From: Mesorhizobium huakuii
GTDB taxonomy: Bacteria; Pseudomonadota; Alphaproteobacteria; Rhizobiales; Rhizobiaceae
Reading direction: 5' to 3'
NCBI RefSeq assembly: GCF_014189455.1
Contig: NZ_CP050296.1
Span: 5,762,001-5,826,000, forward strand
DNA length: 64,000 nucleotides
This document shows positions 54,863-63,502 of the stretch, piece by piece. Positions within the stretch are counted from its first letter, which is position 1; each line of letters begins with the position of its first letter. A program made the translations under genes and the position numbers. The notes under the pieces are model-generated. The model was not told where the DNA came from. It ran no database searches and saw only the letters and a list, made by a program, of their open reading frames with translations.

Positions 54863-55891
54863 TCAGGAAGCCATTGCCCGGCGGGGCTGCCTGAGATGCT
54901 TGATGCCGTTCATCTCGACGAAATTCGTCGCCGCTTCCCAGAGATAATCGCCATAAAGAAACGGTTCGAAAGCCTCGGCGTCGCTTAGTGGCAGCGGCGC
55001 GATCTCGGCGTCGACACGCGGTTCATAGAAAAACGGGATCGAGAACCGCGCCGTCTTCGGCGCAATCACCCGGTGCCGCGTCGCTCGCACACGCCCGCCG
55101 GTCCAGCGCTCCAGCAACTGGCCGAAATTGACCGCCAGCGTGCCGTTGGCCGGCGGCACGTCGATCCATTCGCCTGCGAGGTTCTTTGCCTGCAAGCCCT
55201 CGACACCGTCCTGCGCCAGCAAGGTGACAAAACCGGAATCGGCATGCTCGCGGCCGATGATGGTGCGTGTCTCCCCCTTGTGGACCACCGAGAAGTCAGG
55301 CCCGCTGATGTCGATGCCCGCATTGGCGTCGCGCAGGGGATAGCGGATCAGACGCAGCGTCGAGATGCCATGCTCGAAATAGCGATCGAAGATCGTTTCC
55401 GGCAGGCCAAGCCCGCGCGCGATCGACCGCATCAGCGCGTTGCCGACGCTCTCCATCGCGCGGTAGTAATCCGCCGCAGCCGCGCGCCAGCCGGGCAGGG
55501 CGCTTTCGGCCGGCAAGGGCGTCGGCTCGCACAGCGGATCGTCGGATACCGAACGGCCGGTTGCACCAGCGATATCCGGCCCCATGTCGATGCCTTCCTT
55601 GTAGGAGACGGCTGTCGGCTGCAGCGGGAACCATCCGCGATAGACGTTCTTTTTTGTCTGGTCGAAATTCCAGCGCAGCAATTTCTGCTTCTCTGTGTCG
55701 GGAAGGGCGAAGATGCGCAGCAATTGCGCTCTTCTGTCCGGCGTCAGCCAGGCATCGCCGGGAAAATCCCGGACCGCCATGAAACCTATTCCCGAGGCAG
55801 CGGCCATGATGCTGGCGTCAGCGCGGTCGCGGGCGGCCGAGGGCGGCCCGAACAGATCCGCGATGCCGATGGTGTCGATGTCTTGCGCCAT
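54863..55891 (-). CDS. Isopenicillin N synthase-like 2-oxoglutarate/Fe(II) oxygenase
   Basis: A 342-residue non-haem iron oxygenase. The iron triad is visible: His216-x-Asp218 in EHADSGFVTLL and His273 in RATRHRV; the C-terminal RFSIPFFYEPR supplies the R-x-S motif that binds 2-oxoglutarate or the substrate carboxylate. The N-terminal DIDTIGIADLFGP matches the DIOX_N domain. Substrate unknown. I chose ATG 55891 (GGAG six bases upstream) over 55903. Divergent from the GFA gene. Confidence 0.92.
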   Translation of the reverse strand: MAQDIDTIGIADLFGPPSAARDRADASIMAAASGIGFMAVRDFPGDAWLTPDRRAQLLRIFALPDTEKQKLLRWNFDQTKKNVYRGWFPLQPTAVSYKEGIDMGPDIAGATGRSVSDDPLCEPTPLPAESALPGWRAAAADYYRAMESVGNALMRSIARGLGLPETIFDRYFEHGISTLRLIRYPLRDANAGIDISGPDFSVVHKGETRTIIGREHADSGFVTLLAQDGVEGLQAKNLAGEWIDVPPANGTLAVNFGQLLERWTGGRVRATRHRVIAPKTARFSIPFFYEPRVDAEIAPLPLSDAEAFEPFLYGDYLWEAATNFVEMNGIKHLRQPRRAMAS

Positions 55892-56005
55892 GGTGAACTC
55901 CATCGCATTCCGATTATCGATGGCGTTGTATCAAAGCTTTTCAATTGACCCTGTCGGTCATGCGACTAGCTTGCCGCTTATTCTCTCCAATCGTGGATCA
56001 AGGCG

Positions 56006-56401
56006 ATGACTAAACATCAGGGCGGGTGCCTGTGCGGAGCGGTGCGCTATCGTGCCGACGCTATTCCCATCAACGAACGCGTCTGCCACTGCCGGCTTTG
56101 CCAGAAGGCGATCGGCGCCGCCTTCAACGCACGCGTGCTGTTTCGCATCGATGATGTGACCATTGAGGGGCCGCTGGCGACGGTGAACACCTCGCCCGAT
56201 CTCAAGCGCGGGTTTTGCCCAAGCTGCGGCACGACGATGTTTTCGCGGCGCGACTCCGCCGGCATCATCGGCATCACCACCGGTTCGCTCGACGACCCCT
56301 CGGCCTTCAAGCCACAGATGCATATTTTCACCGCCTCGAAACAGCCCTGGGTGGTGCTCGATGACGGCCTGCCGCAATACGAAGGCGCTCCACCAGCCTA
56401 G
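56006..56401 (+). CDS. GFA family (glutathione-dependent formaldehyde-activating-like) protein
   Basis: A 131-residue zinc protein. Cys8 and Cys10 (GGCLCGAVRY), Cys27, Cys29 and Cys32 (CHCRLCQK), and Cys71 and Cys74 (FCPSCGT) form the two zinc sites typical of the GFA/CENP-V fold. Most members have no proven substrate; the original Gfa claim concerns S-hydroxymethylglutathione. GATGAC leads the ATG with an AAGGCG ribosome site. Confidence 0.93.
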   Translation: MTKHQGGCLCGAVRYRADAIPINERVCHCRLCQKAIGAAFNARVLFRIDDVTIEGPLATVNTSPDLKRGFCPSCGTTMFSRRDSAGIIGITTGSLDDPSAFKPQMHIFTASKQPWVVLDDGLPQYEGAPPA

Positions 56402-56553
56402 ACTTTCTCTCCCATCCACAGGCGCGAAGGGAAAGTGAAACCATGACCAAAATTTAATCCAAAACAACACGCGATAGCCGGCAAAACGTCATTGGCGGGC
56501 CATCATTGTCTTCCTATCTATGCTGCGCGGGCCGGCATTCGAGGAGACGACGG

Positions 56554-56766
56554 ATGAACGACAGCATCAGCACCCTGGACGAGCTTTTGAGCGATCCGAT
56601 GGTCCTGCTTGTCATGGAGCGCGACCGTGTGCGCCCGGAACAGGTACGCATGCTGCTCGAACGGGTCCGCAGCAGGGTGCCCGATGGTGCCCGTACCGAT
56701 CAGCCGGTCGTTCCGCCGGCCCATATAGTGGCCAAAAGTTGTTTCCAGCAATGGCTGCGCAGTTAG
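56554..56766 (+). CDS. Small hypothetical protein (70 residues)
   Basis: A 70-residue hydrophilic protein: MNDSISTLDELLSDPMVLLV, MERDRVRPEQVRMLLERVRS, and ending FQQWLRS. The first part (LDELLSDPMVxLVMxRDxV) is a pattern I recognise from small unnamed rhizobial proteins. ATG 56554 has a GAGGAG ribosome site; a longer frame upstream lacks similarity. It is convergent with the GNAT gene, 6 bp away. Function unknown. Confidence 0.7.
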   Translation: MNDSISTLDELLSDPMVLLVMERDRVRPEQVRMLLERVRSRVPDGARTDQPVVPPAHIVAKSCFQQWLRS

Positions 56767-56772
56767 GCGCGG

Positions 56773-57678
56773 TCAGTTGGAACTAGCCGGCAAATAGCTG
56801 TAATGGCTGCGGAAATAGGCGATTCTGAAGCCCAGGCGTGCATAGTTGCGATAGGCAGGGCCGTTGCGTTCCTCGTGCGGCGCCTCGATGTCGGCGACGA
56901 ACAGTTTCGCGCCGGCCGCAATTCCGTCGCGCACCAGCGCTTCTCCAAGCACCGCGTCGAGATCGAAGCTCGGCGCCATGATGCCCGGCACCGGCGCTTC
57001 GATGCCGCTCCAGGCCGCGCCGTCGGCGCCGATGAACAGCGAGCGCACGGCCGCCACCGCGCCATCGCGCCTGGCCATGTAGTGATGCCAGCCCTGCCGG
57101 CCGACCAGAGCCAGCAGCCAGGGTGAGGTTGGCAGCCGGTAGCTTCTGTCGATGAAGCCGGCCCATTCGCTTGCCGATGCCTTCGTCACGCGTTCGACTG
57201 AAACCCCGTCAGCCATGAACAGCGGCTCGGATGACAGCGGTTCCGCCTCGCGATAAATCCGCTCCCAGCCGCCCTGGCGCTGCAGGCCGCGCGCCTCGAG
57301 CCAGCATCTGACGCGTGATGGTTCGGTGTGTGGATTGACATAGAACCAGGGCCGCGAAATGCCGGCGGCGCGGTAGTGCGCCAGCAGCGCGTCGAGCTGG
57401 CTTTCGGAGGCCGGGCTGTCGACGCCGAAATTCTTCACGCAGTTGAAATGGACGAACGGGATCGTCGTGCAGGTGGTCCAGGTGAGGTCGCCTTCTCCAG
57501 CTATCGAAAGCCCTTGCCTTGCGGCGAAATCGGCCGGCGCGGCGGCATAGAGGTCGAGCCAGGCGTTCACCTCGGCGCGCTCGATAATACGGCTGAGGTC
57601 GCGCGAGACATCGTCGATCGCAATGCCAGGCGGGTGCGGTTCGGGCAGGGGCTGCAATTCTGACAGGGCGGTCGGCAT
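56773..57678 (-). CDS. GNAT family N-acetyltransferase (two-domain type)
   Basis: A 301-residue protein, longer than a single GNAT domain (about 150 residues). The C-terminal half carries a degenerate GNAT fold: RDGAVAAVRSLFIGADGAAW and ERNGPAYRNYARLGFRIAYF, the usual R-N-x-x-Y-x-x-x-G-F motif. The N-terminal half (ARQGLSIAGEGDLTWTTCTT) is probably a second, less conserved GNAT-like repeat. Substrate unknown. A perfect 17-bp palindrome lies 18 bp upstream of its start and probably controls it. Confidence 0.8.
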   Translation of the reverse strand: MPTALSELQPLPEPHPPGIAIDDVSRDLSRIIERAEVNAWLDLYAAAPADFAARQGLSIAGEGDLTWTTCTTIPFVHFNCVKNFGVDSPASESQLDALLAHYRAAGISRPWFYVNPHTEPSRVRCWLEARGLQRQGGWERIYREAEPLSSEPLFMADGVSVERVTKASASEWAGFIDRSYRLPTSPWLLALVGRQGWHHYMARRDGAVAAVRSLFIGADGAAWSGIEAPVPGIMAPSFDLDAVLGEALVRDGIAAGAKLFVADIEAPHEERNGPAYRNYARLGFRIAYFRSHYSYLPASSN

Positions 57679-57695
57679 GGCTCTCCTCCGTCATT

Positions 57696-57712
57696 ATCTT
57701 ACAGTGTAAGAT
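57696..57712. promoter_or_regulatory. Perfect 17-bp palindromic operator between the GNAT and uppP genes
   Basis: ATCTTACA-G-TGTAAGAT is a perfect 8+1+8 palindrome, flanked by further near-symmetrical bases (TT..TA). TTACA/TGTAA half-sites of this kind are typical operators of TetR-family repressors. It lies 18 bp before the minus-strand GNAT start and 128 bp before uppP. No TetR-type gene lies in the window, so the regulator is elsewhere. Confidence 0.7.
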
Positions 57713-57839
57713 TAGCGAAGAATAATATGAATGCGCGGCTTGTCAAGCGGCGCCTTACAAATCCGTAAATAGGATTCCGGGGATCGCCAGACTATTGCTC
57801 GGGATCGCCCCTCATGGTTGTTCGACAGAAAGGCTCGAT

Positions 57840-58712
57840 ATGGCAGACATCTGCACTCAAGGCGTGGACACCGGCTTCGTCGGCCTGGGATTTGCCAAGG
57901 TCGCCTTTCTCGGCGTGGTGCAGGGCATCACCGAATTGCTGCCGATTTCCTCGACCGCCCATATGCGCATCGTGCCGGCGGTGCTCGGCTGGCAGGATCC
58001 GGGCTCCGCCTTCTCCGCCGCCATGCAGCTTGCAGCCCTTGCCGCCGTGATCAGCTATTTCTGGGGCGATGTCAGGGATCTTCTGTTCGGTTCGCTCGAC
58101 GCGCTCACGCGCCGCGACTTCGCCGACCGGCATTTCCAGCTGGCTTCCTGGATCGTGCTGGCGACGATCCCGATCGTCATTGCCGGCGTCGCGCTATCGG
58201 GCGTTCTCAACGCCTGCAATTCGCCGCTGCGCAGCCTGAGCGTGATCGGCTGGTCCTGCATCGTCATGGCGATTTTGCTGGCGCTCGCCGAGATTTTCGC
58301 CCGCCACAAGCGCACCATCGGCGAAGCCTCGCTCACCGACGCACTGCTCGTCGGCGTGGCCCAGATCGGCGCGCTGATACCCGGCGTCTCGCGTTCTGGC
58401 TCAACCTTGACAGCAGCGCTGGGGCTCGGCTTCAAGCGGGCCGAGGCGGCGCGCTTCTCGTTCCTGCTCGGGCTGCCGGCGATCGCGCTGGCCGGTCTCA
58501 AGGAGTTGTGGGAACTGCACAAGGTTCATCTCGACGCCCATGGCTGGTCGGTCCTTGCCACCGGACTGGTCGTCGCCTCGATCTCCGCCTTCTTCGCCAT
58601 CTGGGGCCTGATGCGCGTGCTGGAACGCTTCTCCGCCTGGCCCTTCGTCATCTACCGCGGCCTGCTCGGCGTCGTCCTGTTGCTCGGTGTGGCGATGGGA
58701 TGGCTGGCTTAG
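57840..58712 (+). CDS. uppP: Undecaprenyl-diphosphate phosphatase
   Basis: Integral inner-membrane enzyme (BacA/UppP) that dephosphorylates undecaprenyl pyrophosphate to recycle the peptidoglycan lipid carrier; overproduction gives bacitracin resistance. The 290-residue sequence has both signature loops: GITELLPISSTAH near 28-40 (Glu-rich motif) and PGVSRSGST near 181-189, with about eight hydrophobic helices. ATG 57840 gives the family start; an in-frame upstream start at 57795 would add 15 residues. Confidence 0.96.
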   Translation: MADICTQGVDTGFVGLGFAKVAFLGVVQGITELLPISSTAHMRIVPAVLGWQDPGSAFSAAMQLAALAAVISYFWGDVRDLLFGSLDALTRRDFADRHFQLASWIVLATIPIVIAGVALSGVLNACNSPLRSLSVIGWSCIVMAILLALAEIFARHKRTIGEASLTDALLVGVAQIGALIPGVSRSGSTLTAALGLGFKRAEAARFSFLLGLPAIALAGLKELWELHKVHLDAHGWSVLATGLVVASISAFFAIWGLMRVLERFSAWPFVIYRGLLGVVLLLGVAMGWLA

Positions 58713-58847
58713 CAGGCTCAGTGTTGCGCGCGAGCAACCACTTGGATGCGTGCGTCGATCCCCCGGAGAAGTGATCAACTGGGTTCATTGACTTCGGAAG
58801 ATAACAGCCCTTAACATTCTGTTAACAAAACGGATGGGTGGGGCCGG

Positions 58848-59468
58848 ATGGCATCCTCGATGGGTTGGCGCCGCAAGGCGAAGGGGCTGGGGCTGGCGGT
58901 TGCGCTGACCGCTTTCTGTTCGGTTGGGGCCTATGCAGCGCCTGCTTCCATGGTTGTCGGCGGCTCGACCTCCCAGCCGATCGGCCATTATGATTTTTGC
59001 AAGATCCATGTCGCCGAATGCTCGATCCGCTCGCCCAACAGCGTGCCGGAGCATCTGACCAGCAAACTGCTGCACGATATCTCAGCCGTGAATCTCTCGG
59101 TCAACACGCGCGTCAAGCCGATGAGCGACATGGACAATTACCGCAAGGACGAGTGGTGGGCCTATCCGGACAACGGTTTTGGCGACTGTGAGGATTACGC
59201 GCTGGAAAAGCGGCGTGAGCTCAACAGCCTGGGCATTGCCATAGCCAATCTTTTGATGACGGTGGTTCGCAAGCCGGATGGCGAAGGCCACGCGGTGCTG
59301 ACGGTGCGCACCGACAAGGGCGACTTCATCCTCGACAATCTGACCGACAAGGTTCGCCTCTGGAACCAGACGAGCTATCGCTATCTGAAAAGGCAGGCGA
59401 GCGACAATACCGGGCACTGGGTCTCCATTCTGGGTGGCGACGAACAGCTGGTCAGCGCTGTCAAATAG
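58848..59468 (+). CDS. BTLCP-type transglutaminase-like cysteine protease (DUF920)
   Basis: A 206-residue exported protein with a signal peptide (LGLAVALTAFCSVGAYAAPA) and the bacterial transglutaminase-like cysteine proteinase domain. The triad is Cys114 in GDCEDYALEKR, His148 in GEGHAVLTV and Asp163 in FILDNLTDKV. The family includes LapG, a periplasmic protease that cleaves adhesins to release biofilms, but no LapD or adhesin gene is nearby, so that role is unproven here. A family A repeat follows the stop. Confidence 0.9.
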   Translation: MASSMGWRRKAKGLGLAVALTAFCSVGAYAAPASMVVGGSTSQPIGHYDFCKIHVAECSIRSPNSVPEHLTSKLLHDISAVNLSVNTRVKPMSDMDNYRKDEWWAYPDNGFGDCEDYALEKRRELNSLGIAIANLLMTVVRKPDGEGHAVLTVRTDKGDFILDNLTDKVRLWNQTSYRYLKRQASDNTGHWVSILGGDEQLVSAVK

Positions 59469-59486
59469 TCGAGATCTTTGTATTGA

Positions 59487-59533
59487 CGCAATTCCGGACG
59501 GAAAACCGCTTCACACTTTTCCTGGAATTGCTC
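59487..59533 (-). repeat. Palindromic intergenic repeat, family A copy 3 (inverted)
   Basis: CGCAATTCCGGACGGAAAAC, then CGCTTCACACTTTTCCTGG and AATTGCTC: the reverse complement of the core of copy 1 at 16788, nearly identical. It lies between the BTLCP protease and phosphodiester glycosidase genes, in the 3' region of the former. Confidence 0.85.
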
Positions 59534-59651
59534 AGTTGGCCCCGGCGCGTCCGAAATTGAAATCCGATCCGATCCTTTCGTGCCGGTCTTCCATGGTGCC
59601 AGCAAGTGGTGATAACCACGACAGCTGATTGAAGCTGGCATCCGCAGGCGC

Positions 59652-60443
59652 ATGGACTTTCTGATACTTCTCAACGCCGCGCCCCTGCTGCTGGGCCTGG
59701 TCAAGGCCGCGCTGCCGCAGGCAGTCGCCACGACGATGGCACTCGGCCAATGGTTCGTGTCGCTGCCGCCGTGCCGCGACTTCGCCTTCGAGGCGACGAG
59801 CTACCTCATCTGCGAGGTTGATCCGAAACTTTATTCGATCGAACTGTTCTGGAAGGACCCGGCTGGCAAGCCTTTCCAGTCGCTGCACAATCTCGACACC
59901 GCCCAGCGTGCGGCCGGCCGCACCATGCTGTTTGCCATCAATGGCGGCATGTATCATCCAGACCTCAGGCCGGTTGGCCTCTATGTCGAACGTGGCCAGG
60001 AGATGGCCGGTGTGAAGACGGGATCGGGAAGCGGCAATTTCTCGCTACAGCCGAATGGCATCTTCTACATCAGCGGCGGCAAGGCCACGGTCCGGGCGAC
60101 CAGGGATTTTGTCAGGAAGCGGCCATCCACCGACTATGCGACGCAATCCGGGCCGATGCTGGTGATCGACGGCCAGCTTCATCCGAAATTCCAGTCCGAC
60201 GGCACCTCACTCAAGACCCGCGATGGCGTCGGGGTGCGCAAGGACGGTGTCGCGGTCTTTGCCATTTCGAACGGCACCGTGAACTTCCATGCATTCGCCC
60301 GGCTGTTTCGCGATGCGCTCGGCTGCGACAATGCGCTGTTTCTCGACGGCACGATATCGAGCCTGTTCGCGCCCGCGATTGGTCGCAACGATGATTATTG
60401 GAATCTGGGGCCGATGATCGGGGTGTTCAGGAAAAGGGGCTAG
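59652..60443 (+). CDS. Phosphodiester glycosidase family protein (DUF2233-like)
   Basis: A 263-residue protein of the NAGPA/phosphodiester glycosidase family: TMLFAINGGMYHPDLRPVGL near 96-115, GIFYISGGKATVRATRDF, TDYATQSGPMLVIDGQLHPK, and ALFLDGTISSLFAP with NDDYWNLGPMIGVF at the end, all family motifs. The N-terminus is hydrophobic and probably a signal peptide or anchor. These enzymes hydrolyse N-acetylglucosamine phosphodiesters or related glycans. Its stop codon TAG is formed from the target TA plus the first G of an inserted IS; the reading frame is not shortened. Confidence 0.85.
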   Translation: MDFLILLNAAPLLLGLVKAALPQAVATTMALGQWFVSLPPCRDFAFEATSYLICEVDPKLYSIELFWKDPAGKPFQSLHNLDTAQRAAGRTMLFAINGGMYHPDLRPVGLYVERGQEMAGVKTGSGSGNFSLQPNGIFYISGGKATVRATRDFVRKRPSTDYATQSGPMLVIDGQLHPKFQSDGTSLKTRDGVGVRKDGVAVFAISNGTVNFHAFARLFRDALGCDNALFLDGTISSLFAPAIGRNDDYWNLGPMIGVFRKRG

Positions 60444-60464
60444 GTCGTGGTGAGGATTTAACTT

Positions 60465-60897
60465 TTACCTCAGCAGGATGTGGATTGCGCCGAGTGTGAC
60501 GAAGCCCATGAAGTTGGCAAGCAGTTTGTCGTAGCGGGTTGCGATGCGCCGAAAGTGCTTGAGCTTGTTGAAGAAGCGCTCGACCAGATTGCGTTCCTTA
60601 TAGAGATCCTTGTCGTAAGCATGCGGCCTGCGGCGGTTGGGCCGAGGTGGTATGACTGGCTCGGCACCGGCGTCCAGAATGGTGTCGTGAAAGTGCTCGG
60701 CATCATAGGCCCGATCGGCGATGACGAAGCGGCATGCGATCCCCTTGATCAAGGGGGCACCAAAAAGAACCTCGCCCCGATGGCCCGGGCTGGCAAGGAG
60801 GTTGGCAGGATTGCCGAGGCTATCGGTGGCGACGTGCAGCTTAGTGCCTAAGCCGCCCTTTGAGCGGCCCAGCCCCTGGGCATCAGGCCCCCCTTTT
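60465..60897 (-). CDS. IS 1 transposase, second frame (OrfB)
   Basis: C-terminal part of the IS5-group DDE transposase, read in the -1 frame relative to OrfA. It contains IADRAYDAEHFHDTILDAG with the second catalytic Asp and LYKERNLVERFFNKLKHFRR with the Y-(2)-R-(3)-E-(6)-K signature, so the DDE core is intact. There is no sensible independent start; it should be made by frameshifting at the A4G6 run (CCCCCCTTTT at 60888-60897 on the plus strand). Confidence 0.85.
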
Positions 60898-61294
60898 GCT
60901 TGCGCGCCCCGCTGGCGTGCTGATGGGCGCGGATGACGGTGGCGTCCACGCACAGCCATTCGAAATCCCCATCTTGGCTCAGCGCCTGGAAGAGATCATG
61001 TAAGACGCCCCGTCCCACCCAGTCGTAGTAGCGACGCTTCACGATACGATGGTCACCGAACCGCTCCGGCAGGTCGCGCCAGCGTGCCCCGGAACGGGCC
61101 ATCCAGAAAATAGCATCCATGAACAGCCGGTTGTTGGTGCGTGGGCCGCGCTTGCCCTTGCAGCCACCAGGCATCAGAGGTGCTAATCGCGCCCATTGCG
61201 CATCGTTCAGGCGATCTGGATCGTAGCTCTCGGCCAAGACTGCTTCTCCCAAAAGCAGTCTTGAATCTGATTTGCCCGATCCTGGGAATCCCAA
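60848..61294 (-). CDS. IS 1 transposase, first frame (OrfA)
   Basis: N-terminal part (about 148 residues as listed) of the IS5-group transposase: DRLNDAQWARLAPLMPGGCK, NRLFMDAIFWMARSGARWRD and WLCVDATVIRAHQHASG, the last with the first catalytic Asp. The listed ATG at 61294 may be somewhat upstream of the true start. The frame ends just after the slippery A4G6 run where the ribosome should shift into OrfB. Confidence 0.85.
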   Translation of the reverse strand: MGFPGSGKSDSRLLLGEAVLAESYDPDRLNDAQWARLAPLMPGGCKGKRGPRTNNRLFMDAIFWMARSGARWRDLPERFGDHRIVKRRYYDWVGRGVLHDLFQALSQDGDFEWLCVDATVIRAHQHASGARKQKGGLMPRGWAAQRAA

Positions 61295-61319
61295 CCGTTA
61301 AATCCTCACCACGACCTAA

Positions 61320-62733
61320 CATTACAGTTGCGGTTTAGATTTCAGATGAGCTCGTCGAGCGGCCGCCTGATGGGCGCGCCTCCAGCATGACCATGCGATG
61401 ACGTAGGCGGGTTTTATGCGACGCTGGGCGAGTCTGATGGCGATGCGCCGGACTTCCTGGATAGACCAGCGGATCAAATCCTGATGGTCGGCATCCGCGG
61501 TCTTTTTTGGGGCGTCACGTCATTGGCGCGGTATCGGATCACCGCCATCATGGCGAAGGCCAGCATGACGAGGGAGACGTGGCGATGCCAGCCATGCCAT
61601 GACCGGGTTTCGTTGTGATCGAGTCCGAGCTCGTTCTTGGCGGTCTCGAAGCTGTCTTCGATCGCCCAGCGATGGCCTTCAACGGAAACGAGCGTCTGGA
61701 TGCCCGTCCCGGCCGGGCACCATGTGGTGAAGAATGCGAGATCACCGTCGCTGATATTGCGCCGGATTAGGAGGCCACGGGTCCAAAGCCCCGATTTCGT
61801 CTCGTTATATTCGTCGGCATCGAGATCGGCGAGTTCGCAGTAGGCCCAGTCATGAAGCCGCGCGCCTTTGGTGCCCTCACCGGCGGAAAGACGCTGCCAT
61901 GCAGTTGGATCAAGATCACGGGCGATCTCCTGAGCTGTGCCGGCGACCGGAGGCTTACCCGACCAGGAGCCGAAATGGTGGTCCGATTTGACCCCAAGAA
62001 CGTAGCCTTTGCAGGCTCGGCGCAGGGTTCCTTCGACGTCCCCGACGCCATACACCGCATCTGCGGCCACCCATGAAAACGGCACATCGGCTGCCAGCGC
62101 ACGCCGTATCATATCGACAGCCAAGCCTGGCTTGGTAGCGAAGGCTATAGCCTCAGGAACATGGGTTGCTGCAAGCCTTGCCCGATCTCCGGTCCAGCTT
62201 TTGGGCAAGTACAAGGCCCGGTCGATAAAGGCATGACCGCGAGCGGACACATAGGCGGCGAACACACCGATCTGGCAGTTCGTTATCTTGCCTGCCGAAC
62301 CTGTATATTGACGCGCAACACCGCACGACGTCTTGCCCTGCTTGAGGAAGCCCGTCTCGTCGATGACCAGGACCGCATCATCCGTGGCGAGGTTTTCTAC
62401 AACATACTCTCGCACGATGTCGCGAAGTGCGTCCGCGTCCCAACGCCCGCGACCCAGAACGGCTTGTTGCCGCCACGGGCCGGGGTCACCGGCCGCCTCA
62501 GCGCGCATCCAACCTGTCTTACGCCGCTCGTCACCCAGCAGGCCGTCCAGGAAGAGGTTCGCAGAGGCTGCAACTCGCTCCTGCGTAAACAGTCCGCGCA
62601 TGCGAGCCTTCACGTCACGCAGCGATGATGCCCAAAGCTCAAGCGTCGTCTCGATTGATGCACCTGTCATCCATGACCTCCGAATCATGGAGACCCATAG
62701 ATTCAGACCGTAGATAAATATGCAACTGTAATG
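61320..62733 (-). mobile_element. IS701-family insertion sequence (IS 2 of the stack)
   Basis: A 1414-bp element with terminal inverted repeats CATTACAGTTGC (61320-61331) and GCAACTGTAATG (62722-62733) and a 4-bp direct repeat CTAA on both sides (61316-61319 and 62734-62737), matching the YTAR target preference of IS701. It carries one intact transposase. It is inserted precisely at the junction between IS 1 and IS 3. Confidence 0.93.
61474..62688 (-). CDS. IS701-family transposase
   Basis: A 404-residue DDE transposase. The DDE elements include DDAVLVIDETGFLKQGKTSC (first Asp), WVAADAVYGVGDVEGTLRR (second Asp) and GHRWAIEDSFETAKNELGLD (Glu within the Y/W-x-x-E-x-x-F region), all in IS701 style. 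HNETRSWHGWHRHVSLVMLA follows at the end, a well-known IS701 signature. The frame is intact, consistent with a recently inserted element. Confidence 0.95.
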   Translation of the reverse strand: MIRRSWMTGASIETTLELWASSLRDVKARMRGLFTQERVAASANLFLDGLLGDERRKTGWMRAEAAGDPGPWRQQAVLGRGRWDADALRDIVREYVVENLATDDAVLVIDETGFLKQGKTSCGVARQYTGSAGKITNCQIGVFAAYVSARGHAFIDRALYLPKSWTGDRARLAATHVPEAIAFATKPGLAVDMIRRALAADVPFSWVAADAVYGVGDVEGTLRRACKGYVLGVKSDHHFGSWSGKPPVAGTAQEIARDLDPTAWQRLSAGEGTKGARLHDWAYCELADLDADEYNETKSGLWTRGLLIRRNISDGDLAFFTTWCPAGTGIQTLVSVEGHRWAIEDSFETAKNELGLDHNETRSWHGWHRHVSLVMLAFAMMAVIRYRANDVTPQKRPRMPTIRI

Positions 62734-62750
62734 CTAAGGCTTGTTGAGAT

Positions 62751-63180
62751 TCATCGTGAGTTAATGACGGCAGCCGCGAGATTGATGAAGGCTGCAAAGC
62801 TATGGTCGGTTTTGTCGGCACGCATGGCGATGCGCTTGAACTCCTTGAGTTTGCAGAAGAAGTTCTCGATTAGGTGGCGCCATTTGTAGAGTTCCTTGTC
62901 GAGCGGCAGGGGAGAAGCGCGACGGGAGTGCTGTGAAATAACGATCTTGGCGCCGCGCTCGTTCAGATCGGCAATGATGGTGTTGCTGTCGAAGGCTTTG
63001 TCGGCGATCAAGCCGCCGAAGCAGACACCATCAATGAGCGGTGCAACGCCCACCGTGTCGAACCGCTGGCCGGGCAAAAGGACAAAGCGCACCAGATTTC
63101 CAAGTGCATCGGTGAGCGCCAGGATTTTGGTGGTCATGCCGCCCTTGGAGCGGCCTATGGCCTGGCTTTGAGTCCCCCTT
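62751..63180 (-). CDS. IS 3 transposase, second frame (OrfB)
   Basis: C-terminal part of the transposase: MTTKILALTDALGNLVRFVL, LIADKAFDSNTIIADLNERG (second Asp) and LYKWRHLIENFFCKLKEFKR (Y-R-E-K signature). An internal ATG could start it, but continuity with OrfA through the -1 frame (KRGTQSQAIGRSKGG) shows it belongs to one fusion made at the A4G5 run (CCCCCTTTT at 63174-63182, plus strand). Confidence 0.85.
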
Positions 63181-63502
63181 TTGCGCCCTGTCCATGGCGG
63201 TGGACCTTGACGATGGTGGCATCGACCATGGCGTATTCCATGTCCGGTTCATCCGAGCAGGCCTCGAAAAGCTTTATAAAAACATCGGCTTTGACCCAAT
63301 CGCGGTAGCGCTTGAAAACGGTGTTCCAGCTCCCGAAGAAGGCGGGAAGATCTCGCCATGGGCTTCCGGTCCGCACGATCCAAAGCAAGGCTTCAATGAA
63401 GCGGCGATTGTCACCCCCACTTCGTCCGGGGTCGGTTGGTTTACCCAGACAATGCGGTTCCATCTTCGCCCATTGGGCGTCCGTCAGCACGAATCGGTCC
63501 AT
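63155..63502 (-). CDS. IS 3 transposase, first frame (OrfA)
   Basis: A 115-residue N-terminal part: MDRFVLTDAQWAKMEPHCLG, FIEALLWIVRTGSPWRDLPA and YAMVDATIVKVHRHGQGAKG with the first catalytic Asp. It ends shortly after the slippery A4G5 run. Same family layout as IS 1 OrfA but clearly diverged from it, so the two elements are different members of one group rather than copies. Confidence 0.88.
   Translation of the reverse strand: MDRFVLTDAQWAKMEPHCLGKPTDPGRSGGDNRRFIEALLWIVRTGSPWRDLPAFFGSWNTVFKRYRDWVKADVFIKLFEACSDEPDMEYAMVDATIVKVHRHGQGAKGGLKARP

Larger units (their letters stand above)
60443..61316 (-). mobile_element. IS5-family insertion sequence (IS 1 of the stack)
   Basis: An 874-bp element with perfect 20-bp inverted repeats GGTCGTGGTGAGGATTTAAC (60443-60462) and its complement (61297-61316), flanked by TA on both sides (60441-60442 and 61317-61318). 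It encodes a transposase split into two overlapping frames, expressed by -1 frameshifting, as in the IS5/IS427 group. Both ends and both frames are intact, so it may be active. Confidence 0.92.
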
